A stretch of DNA of 64,000 nucleotides, taken from contig NC_030824.1 in the NCBI RefSeq assembly GCF_001704415.2, positions 32,297,022-32,361,021 on the forward strand, given 5' to 3'. The notes under the pieces are model-generated. The model saw only the letters and a program-made list of their open reading frames with translations. It searched no databases and had not been told where the DNA came from. The DNA comes from Capra hircus. Lineage: Eukaryota; Chordata; Mammalia; Artiodactyla; Bovidae. Both the position numbers and the translations under genes were made by a program. This document shows positions 47,597-59,459 of the stretch, in pieces. Each line of letters begins with the position of its first letter. Within the stretch, counting starts at the first letter, position 1.

Positions 47597-48070
47597 AAGA
47601 TGGGAATGCCAGACCACCTGAACTGCCTCCTGAGAAACCTGTGTGCAGGTCAGCAAGAAATAGTTAGAACTTGACACGGAACAACAGACTGGTTCCAAAT
47701 AGGAAAAGGAGTATGTCAAGGCTGTATATTGTCACCCTGCTTATTTAACTTATATGCAGAGTACATCATGAGACATGCTGGGCTGGAAGAAGCACAATCT
47801 GGAATCAAGATTGCCAGGAGAAATATCAATAATCTCAGATATGCAGCTCACACCACCCTTATGGCAGAAAGTGAGGAAGAACTAAAGAGCTTCTTGATGA
47901 AAGTGAAAGAAGAGAGTGGAAAAGTTGGCTTAAAGCTGAACATTCAGAAAACGAAGATCATGGCATCTGGTCCCATCACTTCATGGGAAATAGATGGGGA
48001 AACAGTGGAAACAGTGTCAGACTTTTTTTTTGGTGGGGGGAGGGGCTCCAAAAATCACTGCAGATGGTGA
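47597..48070 (+). mobile_element. BovB RT segment, sense, missing both ends
   Basis: It runs from 'gatgggaatgccagaccacc' (RT palm) to 'cactgcagatggtgattgc'. The frame 47729-48070 reads S-P-C-L-F-N-L-Y-A-E-Y, then Y-A-A-H instead of Y-A-D-D, and [12 protein letters not shown]. It lacks the 3' third of BovB, which a normal 5'-truncated insertion should keep, so its right end was lost by recombination or deletion. Confidence 0.93.
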
Positions 48071-48527
48071 TTGCATCAGGGTCTTTTCCAATGAATCAGC
48101 TCTTCACATCAGGGGGCCAAAATATTGGAGCTTCACCTTCAGCAGCTGTCCTTCTAATGAATACTCAGTGTTGATTTCCTTTAGGATTGACTGGTTTTGC
48201 TACTTTGCTATCCAAGGGACTCTCAAGAGTCTTTTCCAGCACCACAGTTTGAAAATATAAATTTTTCAGTGCTCAGCCTTCTTTATGTTCCAACTGTTAC
48301 ATCCATACATGACTACTGGAAAAGCCATAGCCTTGTTGGCAAAGGGACATCTTTGCTTTTTAAATATGCTGTATTGATTTACCACAGCTTTTGTTCCAAG
48401 AAGAAATTGTCTTTTAATTCCATGGCTTTAGTCACTGTCTGCAGTGATTTTGAAAACCAAGAAAAGAAAATATATTGCTGCTTCCATTTTGATATGAGGT
48501 GATGGGACCAGATGCCATGATTAAAAA
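48071..48527 (-). mobile_element. BovB segment, antisense, diverged, missing 3' end
   Basis: The complement reads from the C-terminal region (gcatcagggtcttttcc) to the RT end (gatgggaccagatgccatg). It is clearly more diverged than the adjoining sense segment, so the two are different copies. It abuts the sense copy tail to tail at 48070. Confidence 0.92.
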
Positions 48528-48529
48528 AA

Positions 48530-51500
48530 AATATATATATATATTTATTTTAATTGGGGGATATTTACTTTACAATATTGTGATGGCTTTTGCCATGCAT
48601 CCATATGAATCGGGCATACATATACACATGTCCCCTCCATCCTGAACCCTCAACGCCCACTTACCTCCCTCCCTTCCCTACCCCTCAAGTTTGTCACAGA
48701 GCACCAGCTTTGAGTTTCCTGCTTCATACCTAAAACTCAGACTGGTTGTCTGTTTTACATACAGTAATGCATATGTTTCAAAGTATTATCTTAAATCATC
48801 CCAAATTCTCTTTCTCCCACTAAGTCCAAAAGTCTGTTCTTTGTGTCTCCTTTGCTGCCCTGTACGTAGGATCATCAGTACAATCTTTCCAGATTCCATA
48901 TATATGTGTTAATATACAATATTTGTCTTTCTCTTTCTGACTACATCACTCTGTATAATAGGCTGCAGGTTCATCCATCTCATTAGAACTGACTCTAATG
49001 TGTTCCCTTTTATAGCTGAGTAATATTCCACTGTGTATATGTACCATGACTTCCTTATCCATTCATCTGCTGATGGACACCTAGATTGCTTCCATGTCCT
49101 AGCTATTGTAAATAGTGCTGCAATGAACAGTGAGGTACATGTGACTTTTTCAATTCTGGTTTCCTAAGGGTATATGTCCAGTAGTGGGATAGCTGGGTTG
49201 TATGGTAGTTTTATTTCTAGGTTTTTAAGGACCTTCCATAGTATTTTCCATAGTGGTTTTATTGGTTTACATTCCTATCAATAGTTTAAGAGGGTTATCT
49301 TTTATCCACACCCTCTCCAGCATTTATTGTTTGTAGACCTTTTGATGATGGCCATTCTGACCAGATGATATCTCATTGTGGTTTTGATTTGCATTTCTTT
49401 TATAATCATTCTAAAGGAGATCAGCCCTGAGTGTTCTTTGGAAGGAATGATGCTAAAGCTGAAACTCCAGTACTTTGGTCACCTCATGCGAAGAGTTGAC
49501 TCATTGGAAAAGACCCTGATGCTGGGAGGGATTTGGGTACAGGAGAAGAAAGGGACGACAGAGGATGAGATGGCTGGATGGCATCACCGACTCGATGGAC
49601 ATGAGTTTGAGTGAACTCCGGGAGATGGTGATGGACAGGGAGGCCTGGGGTGCTGCGATTTATGTGGTTGCAAAGAGTCGGACACGACTGAGTGATTGAA
49701 CTTAACTGAATAATGAGCAATGTTGAGCATCTTTTCATGTGTTTATTCACCATCTGTATGTCTTCTTTAAAAAAATGTCTGTAGGTCTTCTGTACACTTT
49801 CTTATTGGGAAAGTGCTCATTTTTCTGATATCAAGCTATACAAGGTGCTTGTATATTTTGAAGATTAATTATTTGTCAGTTGTTTCATTTGCTATTATTT
49901 TCTCCCATTCTGAGGGCTTTTTCACCTTGATTATAATTTCCTTCATTGTGAAAAAGATGTTATGTTTAATTAGGTCTCATTTGTTTATTTCACTCTTGGA
50001 TGTGGGTCATAGAGGATCTTGCTGTGATTTATGTCAGTGTGTTCTGCCTATGCTCTAAGGGTTTTATAGCTTCTGGTCTTACATTTAGTTCTTTAATCCA
50101 TTTTGAGTTTATTTTTATGTATGGTGTTAGAACTTGTTCTAATTTCATTCTTTTACGTGTAGTTGACCAGTTTTCCTAGCACCACCTGTTGAACTCTTTT
50201 CTCTGTTTTATATTTTTGCCTCCTTTCTCAAAGAAAGCATGTCCATTGGTGCATGGATTTATCTCTAGGCTTTCTGTTTTGTTCCAATGATCTATATTTC
50301 TGTCTTTGTACTAGCACCTTACTGTCTTGATGACTGTAACTTTGTAGTGTAGTCTGAAGGCAGGAAGGTTGATTCTTCCAGCTCCATTCTTCTTTCTCAA
50401 TATTTCTTCGAGTATTCAGGGTCTTTTGTGGTTCTATACGAATTGTGAAATTATTTGTTCTAATTCTATAAAAAATATTTGATAGGATTTGCATTGAATC
50501 TATAGATTACTTTGGGTAGTATACTCATTTTCATTATACTGTTTCTTCCAATCCAAGAGCATCATATATTTCACCATTGATTTCTATCATCCTTGATTTC
50601 TTTCATCAGTGTTTTATAGTTTTCTGTATATGGGTCTCTTGTTGCTTTATTCCTAATATTTTATTATTTTTGTTGCAGTGCTTGATGGGATTTTTTCCTT
50701 AATTTCTCTTTCTGATTTTTCATTGTTAGTATATAGGAATGCAAGGGATTTCTGTATATTAATTTTATATCCTGAAACCTTACTATATTCATTGATTAGC
50801 TCTAATAACTTTCTGGTGGCATCTTTAGGGTTTTCTATGTAGAAAATCATGTCGTCTGTAAACAGTGAGAGCTTTGCTATTCTTTTTCAATCTGCATTCC
50901 TTTTATTTCTTTTTCTTCTCTGTTTGCTGTGGCTAGGACTTCCAAAAGTATGTTGAATAGTAGTTGTGCGAGTGGGCACCCTTGTCTTGTTCCTAATTTT
51001 AGAGGAAACACTTTCACTTTTTGCCATTGTGGATAATGTTTGCTCTGGGTTTGTCATATATGATTTTTATTGTTGAGGGATGATCCTTCTTTGCCTACTT
51101 TCTGGAGAGTGTATCAGAAATAGGTTTTGAATTTTGTCAAAGGCTTTATCTGCATCTATTGAAATAATCAAATGGTTTTTATCTTTCAACTTGTTAATAT
51201 GTTATATTGCATTGATTGATTTGCTTATATTGTGGAGTTCTTGCATCCCTGGGAGAAAGCCCACTTGATTATGATGTATAATATTTTTAATATGCTGTTG
51301 GATTGTTTGCTAGAATTTTGTTGTGAATTTTTGCATCTATGTTCATCAGTGATACAGGCCTATAATCTTCTTTTTGAGGGGCATCTTTATCTTTTATTTT
51401 ATCAAGATGTTTGTGGCCTTGTAGGATGTATTTGGGAGTTTTCCTTCCTTTGCAATTTTCTGGATGAGTTTGAATAGGATACGTGTTAACTCTTCTAAAA

Positions 51501-52152
51501 AGTTTTGGTAGGATTCACCTGAGAAGCCATCTGGTCCTAGGCTTTGTTTACTGGAAGACTTTTGATTATAGTTTTGATTTCCGTGCTTGGGATTGATCTG
51601 TTCATATTTTCTATTTCTTTAGTGCAGCTTTGTAAGATGATACTTTTCTAAGAATTTGTTCATTCTTTCCAAGTTGACAATTTTATTGGCCTATAGTTGC
51701 TCATAGTTGTCTTTTATTCTTTGTATTTCTGTATTGTCTGTTGTAACTTCCTTTTCATTTCTAATTTTATTGATTTCTATTTTCTCCCTTTTTTTCTTGA
51801 TAAATCTGGTTAATGTTTCCTATTTTGTTTATCATCTCAAAGAACAAGCTTTTAGTTTTATTTTTTAATCTTTGCTATAGTCACCTTCATTTCTTTTTCA
51901 TTTTTTCTGCTTTGCTTTTTATATTTTCTTTCCTTCTATGAACTTTCAGGTTTGTTGTTGTTTTCTTTTTTTAGTTGATTTAAGTGTAAGGTTAAGTTGT
52001 TTATTTAATGTTTCTCTTTCCTCTTGAGGTTGACATGTATTACCATCAACTTCAATCTTAGCACTGATTTTAATGAATCCCATAGGTTTGAGGTTGTCAC
52101 ATGTTGTTTAACCTCCATATGTCTGTGTATTTTATAGCATTTTTTCCTGTTG
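48530..52152 (-). mobile_element. Ruminant L1 LINE, antisense, 3' UTR to mid ORF2
   Basis: The longest L1 of the window. The left end has an A/T tail region, then the complement of the ruminant 3' UTR, then ORF2 back to about the middle of the protein. The frame 50228-50494 reads E-E-W-S-W-K-N-Q-P-S-C-L-Q-T and 50653-50850 reads [10 protein letters not shown], both typical of L1 ORF2. The RT box just before the latter reads F-T-D-D (usual F-A-D-D; about 50850-50861). A BovB 3' end interrupts it at 49407-49709. Disabled by stops and frameshifts. Confidence 0.93.
49407..49709 (+). mobile_element. BovB 3'-end, sense, inside L1
   Basis: 'cattctaaaggagatcagcc' through 'gtcggacacgactgagtgattg'. 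L1 reading stops at 'ttataatc' and resumes at 'ataatgagcaatg', giving a short ataat repeat as TSD. Low divergence and an open C-terminal frame (49378-49614) indicate a fairly young insertion. Confidence 0.95.
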
Positions 52153-54717
52153 TTGATCAGTCACTCAGTCTTGTCCGACTGTGATGCCATGGACTACAGT
52201 ACTCCAGTTTTCCCTGTCCTTCACGATTTTCTGGAGTTTGTTAAAATGCATGCCATTGAATCATTGATGACATCTAACCTTTTCATCCTCTTTTGCCCTT
52301 TTCTCTTCCTGCTATCAATATTTCCCAGCATCAGGGTCTTTTCCAATGAGTTGGCTCTCCATCAGGTGGCCTAAGTATTGGAGTTTCATCTTCAGTATCA
52401 ATCTTCCCAGTGGATATTCCAATGAATATTCAGTCCTCCCAATGAATTTATTTTAAGATCAATGGATTTAATCTCCTTTCTGTCCAAAAGACTCTCAAGA
52501 GTCTTTTCTCACACCACAGTTTGAAAGCCTCAGTTCTTCAGCACTAAACCTCCTGTATGGTCCAACTCTCACATTCATACATGACTAATGGAAAAACTTT
52601 GCCTATATGGAGCTTTGTCGACAAAGTGATGTCTCTGTTTTTTAATACACTATCTAGGTTCATCATAGCTTTTCTTCCAAGCTGCAGTCATCATCTGTGA
52701 TGATTCTAAAGCCACCAAAATATAGTCCATCACTGTTTCCCTTTTTCCCACTTCTATTTGCCATGGGATAATGGAACAGGATACTGTGATTACAGTTTTT
52801 TTTTTTTTTTAATGTTGAGTTTTAAGCCAGCCTTTTCACTCTTTTGTTTCACCTTTAACAAGAGGCTCTTTAATTCCTCTTTGCTTTCTGCCTTTAGAGT
52901 GGTGTCTTCTGCATATCTGAGGCTATTACTATTTGTCCTGGGAATCTTGATCCCAGCTTCTGCTTCTTCCAGCCTTTTTTTCCCCATGATGTACTCTGCA
53001 TAGAAGTTAAGTAAGCAGAGTGATAATATACTCCTTTCCTTATTTGGAACAAGTCAGTTGTTCTATGTCCAGTTCTAACTGTTGCTTCTTGACTCTCATG
53101 CAGGTTTCTTAGGAGACAGGTAAGGTGGTTTGGTACTCCCATTTATTGAAGAATTTTCTGCAGTTTGTTCTGATCCACACAGTCAAAGTTTTTAGCATAG
53201 TGAATGAATCAGATTTTTTTTTTTCCCCAAACTCCGTTGCATGCAGCGTGATCCAAGGAATGTAGGCAATTTGATCTCTGGCTCCTCTACCTTTTCTAGA
53301 TGCAGCATGTAGATCTGGAGGATCTTGATTCACTAATTGCTGAAGCCTAGCTTGAAGGGTTTTGAGCATAAACTTGCTAGCATGCGAAATGAGTACAATT
53401 ATATGGTAATTTGAACATTCTTTGGCATTGTCCTTCTTTGATAATGGAATAAATACTGACCTTCTCCAGTCCTTAGCCACTGCTGAGTTTTCCAAATTTG
53501 CTGACATATCAAGTATACTTTAACAGCATCAAATTTCGGATTTGAAATAGCTGAGCTGGAATTCCATCACTTCCACTAACACTGTTTGTAGTAATGCTTT
53601 CTAAAGTGCACTTGATTTCAGACTCCAGGATATCTGATTCTAGGTGAATGACCACACCATCATGATTAGCTTGGTCATTAAGGCCTTTATTGTATAGTTC
53701 TTCTTGTATAGTTCATCTCTTATTTTCTACTGCTTCTGTTGGGTCCTTATGGTTTCAGTCCATCCGTGCATAATATATTCCCCTCCTATCTCCAATTTTC
53801 TTGAAGAGATCTCTAGGTTTTCCATTCCATTGTTATCCTCTATTTCTTTGCATTGTTCATTTAAGAATGCTATCTTTTCTCTCCTTGTTCTCTGGAACTC
53901 TGCATTCAGCTGGGTTTATTTTTCCCTTTCACCTTGCATTTCCCTTCTCTTCTTTCCTCAGCTATTTGTAAAGCATCCTCTGACAACCATTTCATTTTCT
54001 TGCATTTCTTTTCCTTTGGGATGATTTTGTTCCTTCCATCTGCACAATGATGTGAACCTCTGTCCATAATTTTTCAGGAAATCTGTCTGCCAGAGTTAAT
54101 CCTTTGAATGTATTGGTTATCTCCAGTCTATAATCATAAGGGACTTGATTTAGGTTATATCTGAATGATCTACTGGTTTTCCCTACTTTTTTCAATTTTA
54201 GTCTGAATTTTGCAATAAGCAGCTAATGATCAGAGCCACTGTCAAATGCAAATCTGTTTTTTTTTCTACTGACTATATGCAGCTTCTCCATCTTCAGCTG
54301 CAAATAATGTAATCAATATTATTTTGGTATTGACTATCTGCTGATGTCCATGTGTAGAGCCATCTCTTGCATTGTTGGAAGAAGGTGTTTGCTATGTATG
54401 ACCAGTGTGTTCTCTTGACAAAACTCTGTTAGACTTTGCCCTGCTTCATTTGTACCTCAAGGCCAAACTTGTCTGCTTTTCTGGGTATCTTTTGACTTTC
54501 TATGTTCTACTCCCAATTCCCTCTGATGGAAAGGATATCTTTTTTTGGTGTTAGTTCTAGAAGATCTTTTAGGCATTCATAGATTAATTCAACTTCAGCT
54601 TCTTCGACATTAGTGGTTGGGGAATAGATTTGCATTGCTGTGATGTTGAATGGTGTGTCTTGAAAACAAACCAAGATCATTCTGTCATTTTTGAGACTGC
54701 AGTCAGGTACTACATTT
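52153..54717 (-). mobile_element. BovB LINE, antisense, old, 3' two-thirds (split)
   Basis: The complement runs from the 3' end (gttgatcagtcactcag) through the C-terminal region, RT and linker into the endonuclease (frame 54507-54824: F-N-I-T-A-M-Q-I-Y-S-P-T-T-N). It breaks at 54717 and continues at 59460. Strongly diverged, with T-runs at 52798-52812 and 53215-53224. No continuous coding. Confidence 0.93.
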
Positions 54718-54846
54718 TGGGCTTCCCTGGTGGCTAAGGCAGTAAAGAATCTCTCTGAAATGTGGGAGGCTTTGGTTTGATCCTGTGTCAAAAAGATTCC
54801 CTGAAGAAGGGAATGGCTACCCACTCAAGTATTCTTGCCTGAAGAA
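54718..54846 (+). mobile_element. Bov-tA-like tRNA-Glu head directly upstream of BovB
   Basis: 'gggcttccctggtggctaag' and 'ggtttgatcctg' give a tRNA-Glu head. The first part of the Bov-A body follows (actcaagtattcttgcctg). The SINE then stops short of its normal 3' end and the sequence continues as the 5' end of BovB in the same orientation. Confidence 0.88.
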
Positions 54847-55211
54847 AAACAGTGTCCCCTGGAGAAGGGAATGGCAACCCATTTCAGTGTTCTTGCTTTG
54901 AGAATGCCATGAACAGTATGAAAAGCAAAAAGATATGACATCATAAGACAAGCCCCCCAGGTTTGTAGGTGTCCAATATGCTACTGGAGAACAGCAGAAA
55001 TACAGCTCCAAAAACAACGAAGAAGCTGAGCCAAACTGGAAATGATGCCCAGCTGTTAATGTGTCTGGTGGTGAAAGTAACTTCCAAAGCTTCAAAGAAC
55101 AATATTGCATAGGAATCTGGAATGTGGGGGTCATGAATCAACGTAAATTGAATTTGTTCAAACAGTAGACGACAAGAGCTAACACTGACATTTTAGGAAT
55201 CAGAAAGCTAA

Positions 55212-55947
55212 GAAGCCTCTTGATGAAAGTGAAAGAGGAGAGTGAAAAAGTTGGCTTAAAGCTCAGCATTCAGAAAACTAAGATCATGGCATCTGGTCCC
55301 ATCACTTCTTGGGAAATAGATGGGGAAACAGTGGAAACGGTGGCAGAATTCATTTATTTTGGGGCTCCAGAATCACTGCAGATAGTGATTGCAGCAATGA
55401 AATTAAAGGACGCTTACTCCTTAGAAGGAAAGCTATAACCAATCTAGATAGCATATTGAAAAGCAGAGATATTACTTTGGCAACAAAGGTCCGTCTAAGC
55501 AAGGCTATGGTTTTTCCAGTGGTCATGGATGGATGTGAGAGTTGGACTGTGAAGAAAGCTGAACCCCAAAGAACTGATGCTTTTGAACTGTGGTGTTGGA
55601 GAAGACTCTTGAGAGTCCCTTGGACTGCAAGGAGATCCAACCAGTCCATCCTAAAGGAGATCAATCCTGGCTGTTCATTGGAAGGATTGATGTTGAAGCT
55701 GAAATTCCAATACTTTGGCCACCTCTTGTGAAGTGTTGACTCACTGGAAAAGACCTTGATGCTAGGAGGGATTGGGGGCAGGAGGAGAAGGGGACAACAG
55801 AGGATGAGATGGCTGGATGGCATCACTGACTCAATGGATATGAGTTTGAGTGAACTCCAGGAGTTGGTGATGGATAGGGAGACCTGGTGTGCTATGATTC
55901 GTGGGGTTGTAAAGAGTCGGACACGACTGAGCAACTGAACTGAACTG
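55212..55947 (+). mobile_element. Younger BovB 3' part inserted into older BovB
   Basis: It starts at the RT end (agcctcttgatgaaagtg) and finishes with 'gagcaactgaactgaactg'. 'aagctaa' at 55205-55211 and 55948-55954 is the TSD, after which the older BovB resumes (aaaatggataaattt). The frame 55309-55731 keeps [11 protein letters not shown] and F-G-H-L. Confidence 0.95.
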
Positions 55948-58605
55948 AAGCTAAAATGGATAAATTTAACTGAGAGGAAATTGTATCTACTACTGTGGGC
56001 AAGAATCCCTTAGAAGAAATGGAATAGTGCTCAGTCATCAAAAGAATCCAGAATGCAGTACTTGGGTTCAATTTCAAAAACAATAGAATTATCTAAATTC
56101 ATTTCCAGGAAACACCATTCAACATTACAGTAATCCAAGTCTATGCCTGAACACTCACGCTGAAGAAGCTGAAGTCAAATGGTTTTATGAACACTAAAAC
56201 ATCTTCTAGAACTAACCCCTATCACCAAATCTTGTCCTTTTCGTCACAGGGGATTCAAATGCAAAAGTAGGAAGTCAAGAGATAACATGGAGTAACTGGC
56301 AAGTTTGGCCTTGGAGTGCAAAGTGTAACAAGGCAAAGGCTAACAGAGTCTTGAAAAGAGAACACACTGGTCATAGGAAACACTCCTTTACAGCACACAG
56401 GAGATGACTCTACAAATAGACATCACCAGATGGTCAATACCAAAATCAGATTAATTATATTCTTTGCAGCCAAAGATTGAGAAGCTCTATATAGTCAGCA
56501 AAAGCAAGACCTGGAGCTAACTATGGCTTAGATCATCAGCTCCGTATTGCAAAATTCAGACTTAAATTGAAGAAAGTAGGGAAAATGACTTGGCTATTCA
56601 GGTATGACCTGAATCAAATCCCTTATCATTATACAGTGGACATGACAAATAAATTCAAAGAATTAGATCTAGTAGACAGAATGCCTGAAGAGTTATGGAT
56701 GGAGGTTCATAACATTGTACAGGAAGTGATCAAAAAATCTTAAAAAAAAAAAAAAAAGACATGCAAGAAGGCAAAATGGTTGGCTGAGGAGGCCTTGCAA
56801 ATGGCCAAGCAAAGGAGGGAAGCAAAAATCAAAAGTGAAAGGGAAAAATATACCCAACTGAGTTCCAAAGAATGACAATCAGAGAGAAGAAATCCTTCAA
56901 ATGTGAACAATGCAAAGAAATAGAGGAAAACAATAGAATGGGAAAGACTAGGGATCTCTTCAAGAAAATTAGAGATACCAAGGGAATATTTCATGCAAAG
57001 ATGGGCACAATAAAGGGCAGAAACAGTATGGATCTAAAAAAGGCAGAAGAGATTAAGAAGACTAAGCAAGAATATACAGAAGAATTGCATAAAGGTCTTA
57101 ATGACCTGGATAATCATGATGATGTGGTCACAAACTCAGGTCCATACATTTGGAGTGTGAAGCCAAGTGAGCCTTAAAAAGCATTACAATAAAAAAAAAA
57201 AAAAGTTAGTGGAAATGATGGAATTTCAGCTGAGCTATTTCAAATTCTAAAAAATGATGCTGTTAAAGTGAGGCCATCAATATGCCAGCAAATTGGGAAA
57301 ACTTAGCAGTGGCCACAGCACTGGAAAAGGTCAATTTTCATTCTAATCCCAAAGAAGGGCAAGGACAAAGAATGTTCAAGCTACTATACAATTGCACTCA
57401 TTTCACATGCTAGCAGGGTAATGCTAAAAATCCTTCAGGCTAGGCTTAGTACATGAACTGAGAATTTCCAAATGTGCATGCTGGATTTAGAAAAGGCAGA
57501 GGAACCAGAAATCAAATTTTCAACATCTTTTGGATCATAGAAAAATTAAGAAAATTCCAGAAAACCTTCTAATTCTTCACTACATTGACATGCTAAAGCC
57601 TTTGACTGTGTGAATCACAACAAATTGTGGAAAATTCTTAAAGACATGAGAATACCAGACCACCTTACCGGTCTCCTGAGAAATCTGTGTGCAGGTCAAG
57701 AACCAACAGTAAGAATCAGACATAGAACAACAGACTGGTTGTTGTACTCCTTTGGGAAAGGAGTACATCAAGACTGTATATTGTCACCCTACTGATTTAG
57801 CTTCTATACAGTTTACATCTTGTGAAATGACAGGCTGGATGAATTGTAACGTGGAATTATGATTTCCATGAGAAATACCAACATCCTCAGATATGCAGAT
57901 GATACCACACAATTGGTAGAAAGTGAAGAGGATCTAAAGAACTGTTTGATGAAGGTGAAAGAGGAGATTGAAAAAAGCTGGCTTAAAATTCAACATTCAG
58001 AAAACTAACATCAAGGCATCTGGTCCCATCACTTCATGTCAAATACATGGATAAAAAATTGTAACAGTAATAAACTTTGTATCTTGGGCTCTAAAATCAC
58101 TTTGGATGGTGACTGCAGCCATGAAATTAAAAAAGACTCTTGCTCCTTGAAAGTAAAGACAAATCTAGACAATGTATTATGAAGCAGAGACACCACTTTG
58201 ATGACAGAGATCCATATAATCACAGCTATGGCTTTTCTAGTAGTCATGTATGGGTGTGAGAGTTGGATCATAAAGAAGACTGAGAACAGAATAATTGATG
58301 CTTTTGAATTGTAGTGCTAGAGAAGACTCTTTAACGTTCCTTGGATAGCAAGGAAATAAAATCAGGCAATCCTAAAGGAAATCAACAACCTTGAGTATTC
58401 ATTAGAAGGACTGATGCTGAAGCTGAAAGTCCAATACTTATGCCACCTGATATGGAGAGCCAACTCTGGGAAAGACCATGATGCTGGTGAAAGGTTGCTT
58501 CAATGAGTTGTGAATGACGCTGGGATTCTTGTTCTCTGGAGGAGAGGAATTTGATCTGGGGCCAGTTACAAGCCTTGATCGCTCAGAGCTTTTGTGCAAT
58601 AAAGT

Positions 58606-58611
58606 TTTATT
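58606..58611 (-). promoter_or_regulatory. LTR polyadenylation signal
   Basis: The complement reads AATAAA, followed by 'actttattgcac'. It lies about 110 bp from the LTR end, which fits the R/U5 boundary region. Confidence 0.65.
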
Positions 58612-58699
58612 AAAGAATAAAAGAGATAACGAAAGCTTCTGACACAGACATAAGAAGGGAGCAGAAAGAGTGCTCCCTTGCTAGTTTTTTAGCAAGAAG

Positions 58700-58706
58700 T
58701 TATATA
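58700..58706 (-). promoter_or_regulatory. LTR TATA box
   Basis: The complement reads tatataa, about 90 bp upstream of the polyadenylation signal and inside the solo LTR, the usual U3/R spacing. Confidence 0.6.
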
Positions 58707-59459
58707 CCTATTAGCAAGCTGCTAATTAGAAAAAGGAATGGCACCAGGCCCCTCACTCACAACATGTGTTTTGAGATAACCTTGGCATAAGGTGAGTCAT
58801 CCTGGGTCATAAAACAATTGACATGAATCATGAAGAAAGGCAGGTTTCCAAGAAAATACATAGTTTCATTAACAGAGCTTAAGAGAACATTTCCATGAGT
58901 AAAGCATACTGGTTTTTCAAGCCATTATCAGTTCTGAGTCTTAGGTGGAACTGACTTGAATAAAGACAGAGTCAAAGGTAAATACATAGTTCATTAACAT
59001 AGCTTAGGAAAAACATTTTCATAAGAAAAATGCATTGATTAGCTCAAGGTTTGAGAAAAGTTACATTCAGGTGGAATCAAGTGTCATCATGGCAACACAG
59101 AGTTTTAAAAGAAATCTTTTAGTTTTGTATAGAGAAGGGGGCAAAAATGTCTAATACTTGTGGTTTGCTTCCTCCTACTGATTAAGAGAGAGAAAAAAAT
59201 GTCTGACACTTACAGCCTATTTCCTCTGCTTGGGGACCCCTAGCCTTCCTGCCTGTTACCCTCTCTATAAGAAAGGTTGAAGGCAGGAGGAGAAGGGTGT
59301 GACAGGGAATGAGCTGGTAGGATGTCATCATTGACTCAATGGACATGAGTTTAAGACAGCTCAGGGAGACAGTGATGGATCAGGGAGCCTGGCACACTGC
59401 AGTCCATGGGGTCAACAAGAGTCAATCAACTTAGCTGAACCACAGCAACAGCAACTAAT

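Larger units (their letters stand above)
58498..59270 (-). mobile_element. Solo LTR of an endogenous retrovirus, antisense
   Basis: About 773 bp interrupt BovB, which resumes at 'aaggttgaaggcaggaggag'. On the complement it shows U3 (starting near gagggtaacaggcagg), a TATA box (58700-58706), a polyadenylation signal (58606-58611) and a U5-like end (gctctgagcgatcaagg). The 9-bp gaaaggttg occurs on both sides (58489-58497, 59271-59279). That is longer than a usual ERV target repeat, so part may be chance, and the terminal TG/CA are not clear. No internal viral genes are present. The LTR family is not identified; ERV1-like by U5 text only. Confidence 0.75.
54847..59455 (+). mobile_element. BovB LINE, sense, old, near full length, split twice
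   Basis: It starts at 'cagtgtcccctggagaaggg' (BovB 5' region) and includes endonuclease (54847-55211, 55948 on), linker (57061 region), RT (57480-58060) and the C-terminal region to about 59445. A younger BovB interrupts it at 55212-55947 and a solo LTR at 58498-59270. The endonuclease frame is broken throughout. The RT box region (atatgcagatgatacc, 57892 on) still codes Y-A-D-D. It sits inside the antisense BovB of 52153-60010. Confidence 0.93.

Noticed and set aside
55350..55934. 194-codon frame antisense to BovB
   Set aside because: It is the shadow of the BovB C-terminal domain on the opposite strand. The same shadow appears opposite every BovB 3' region.
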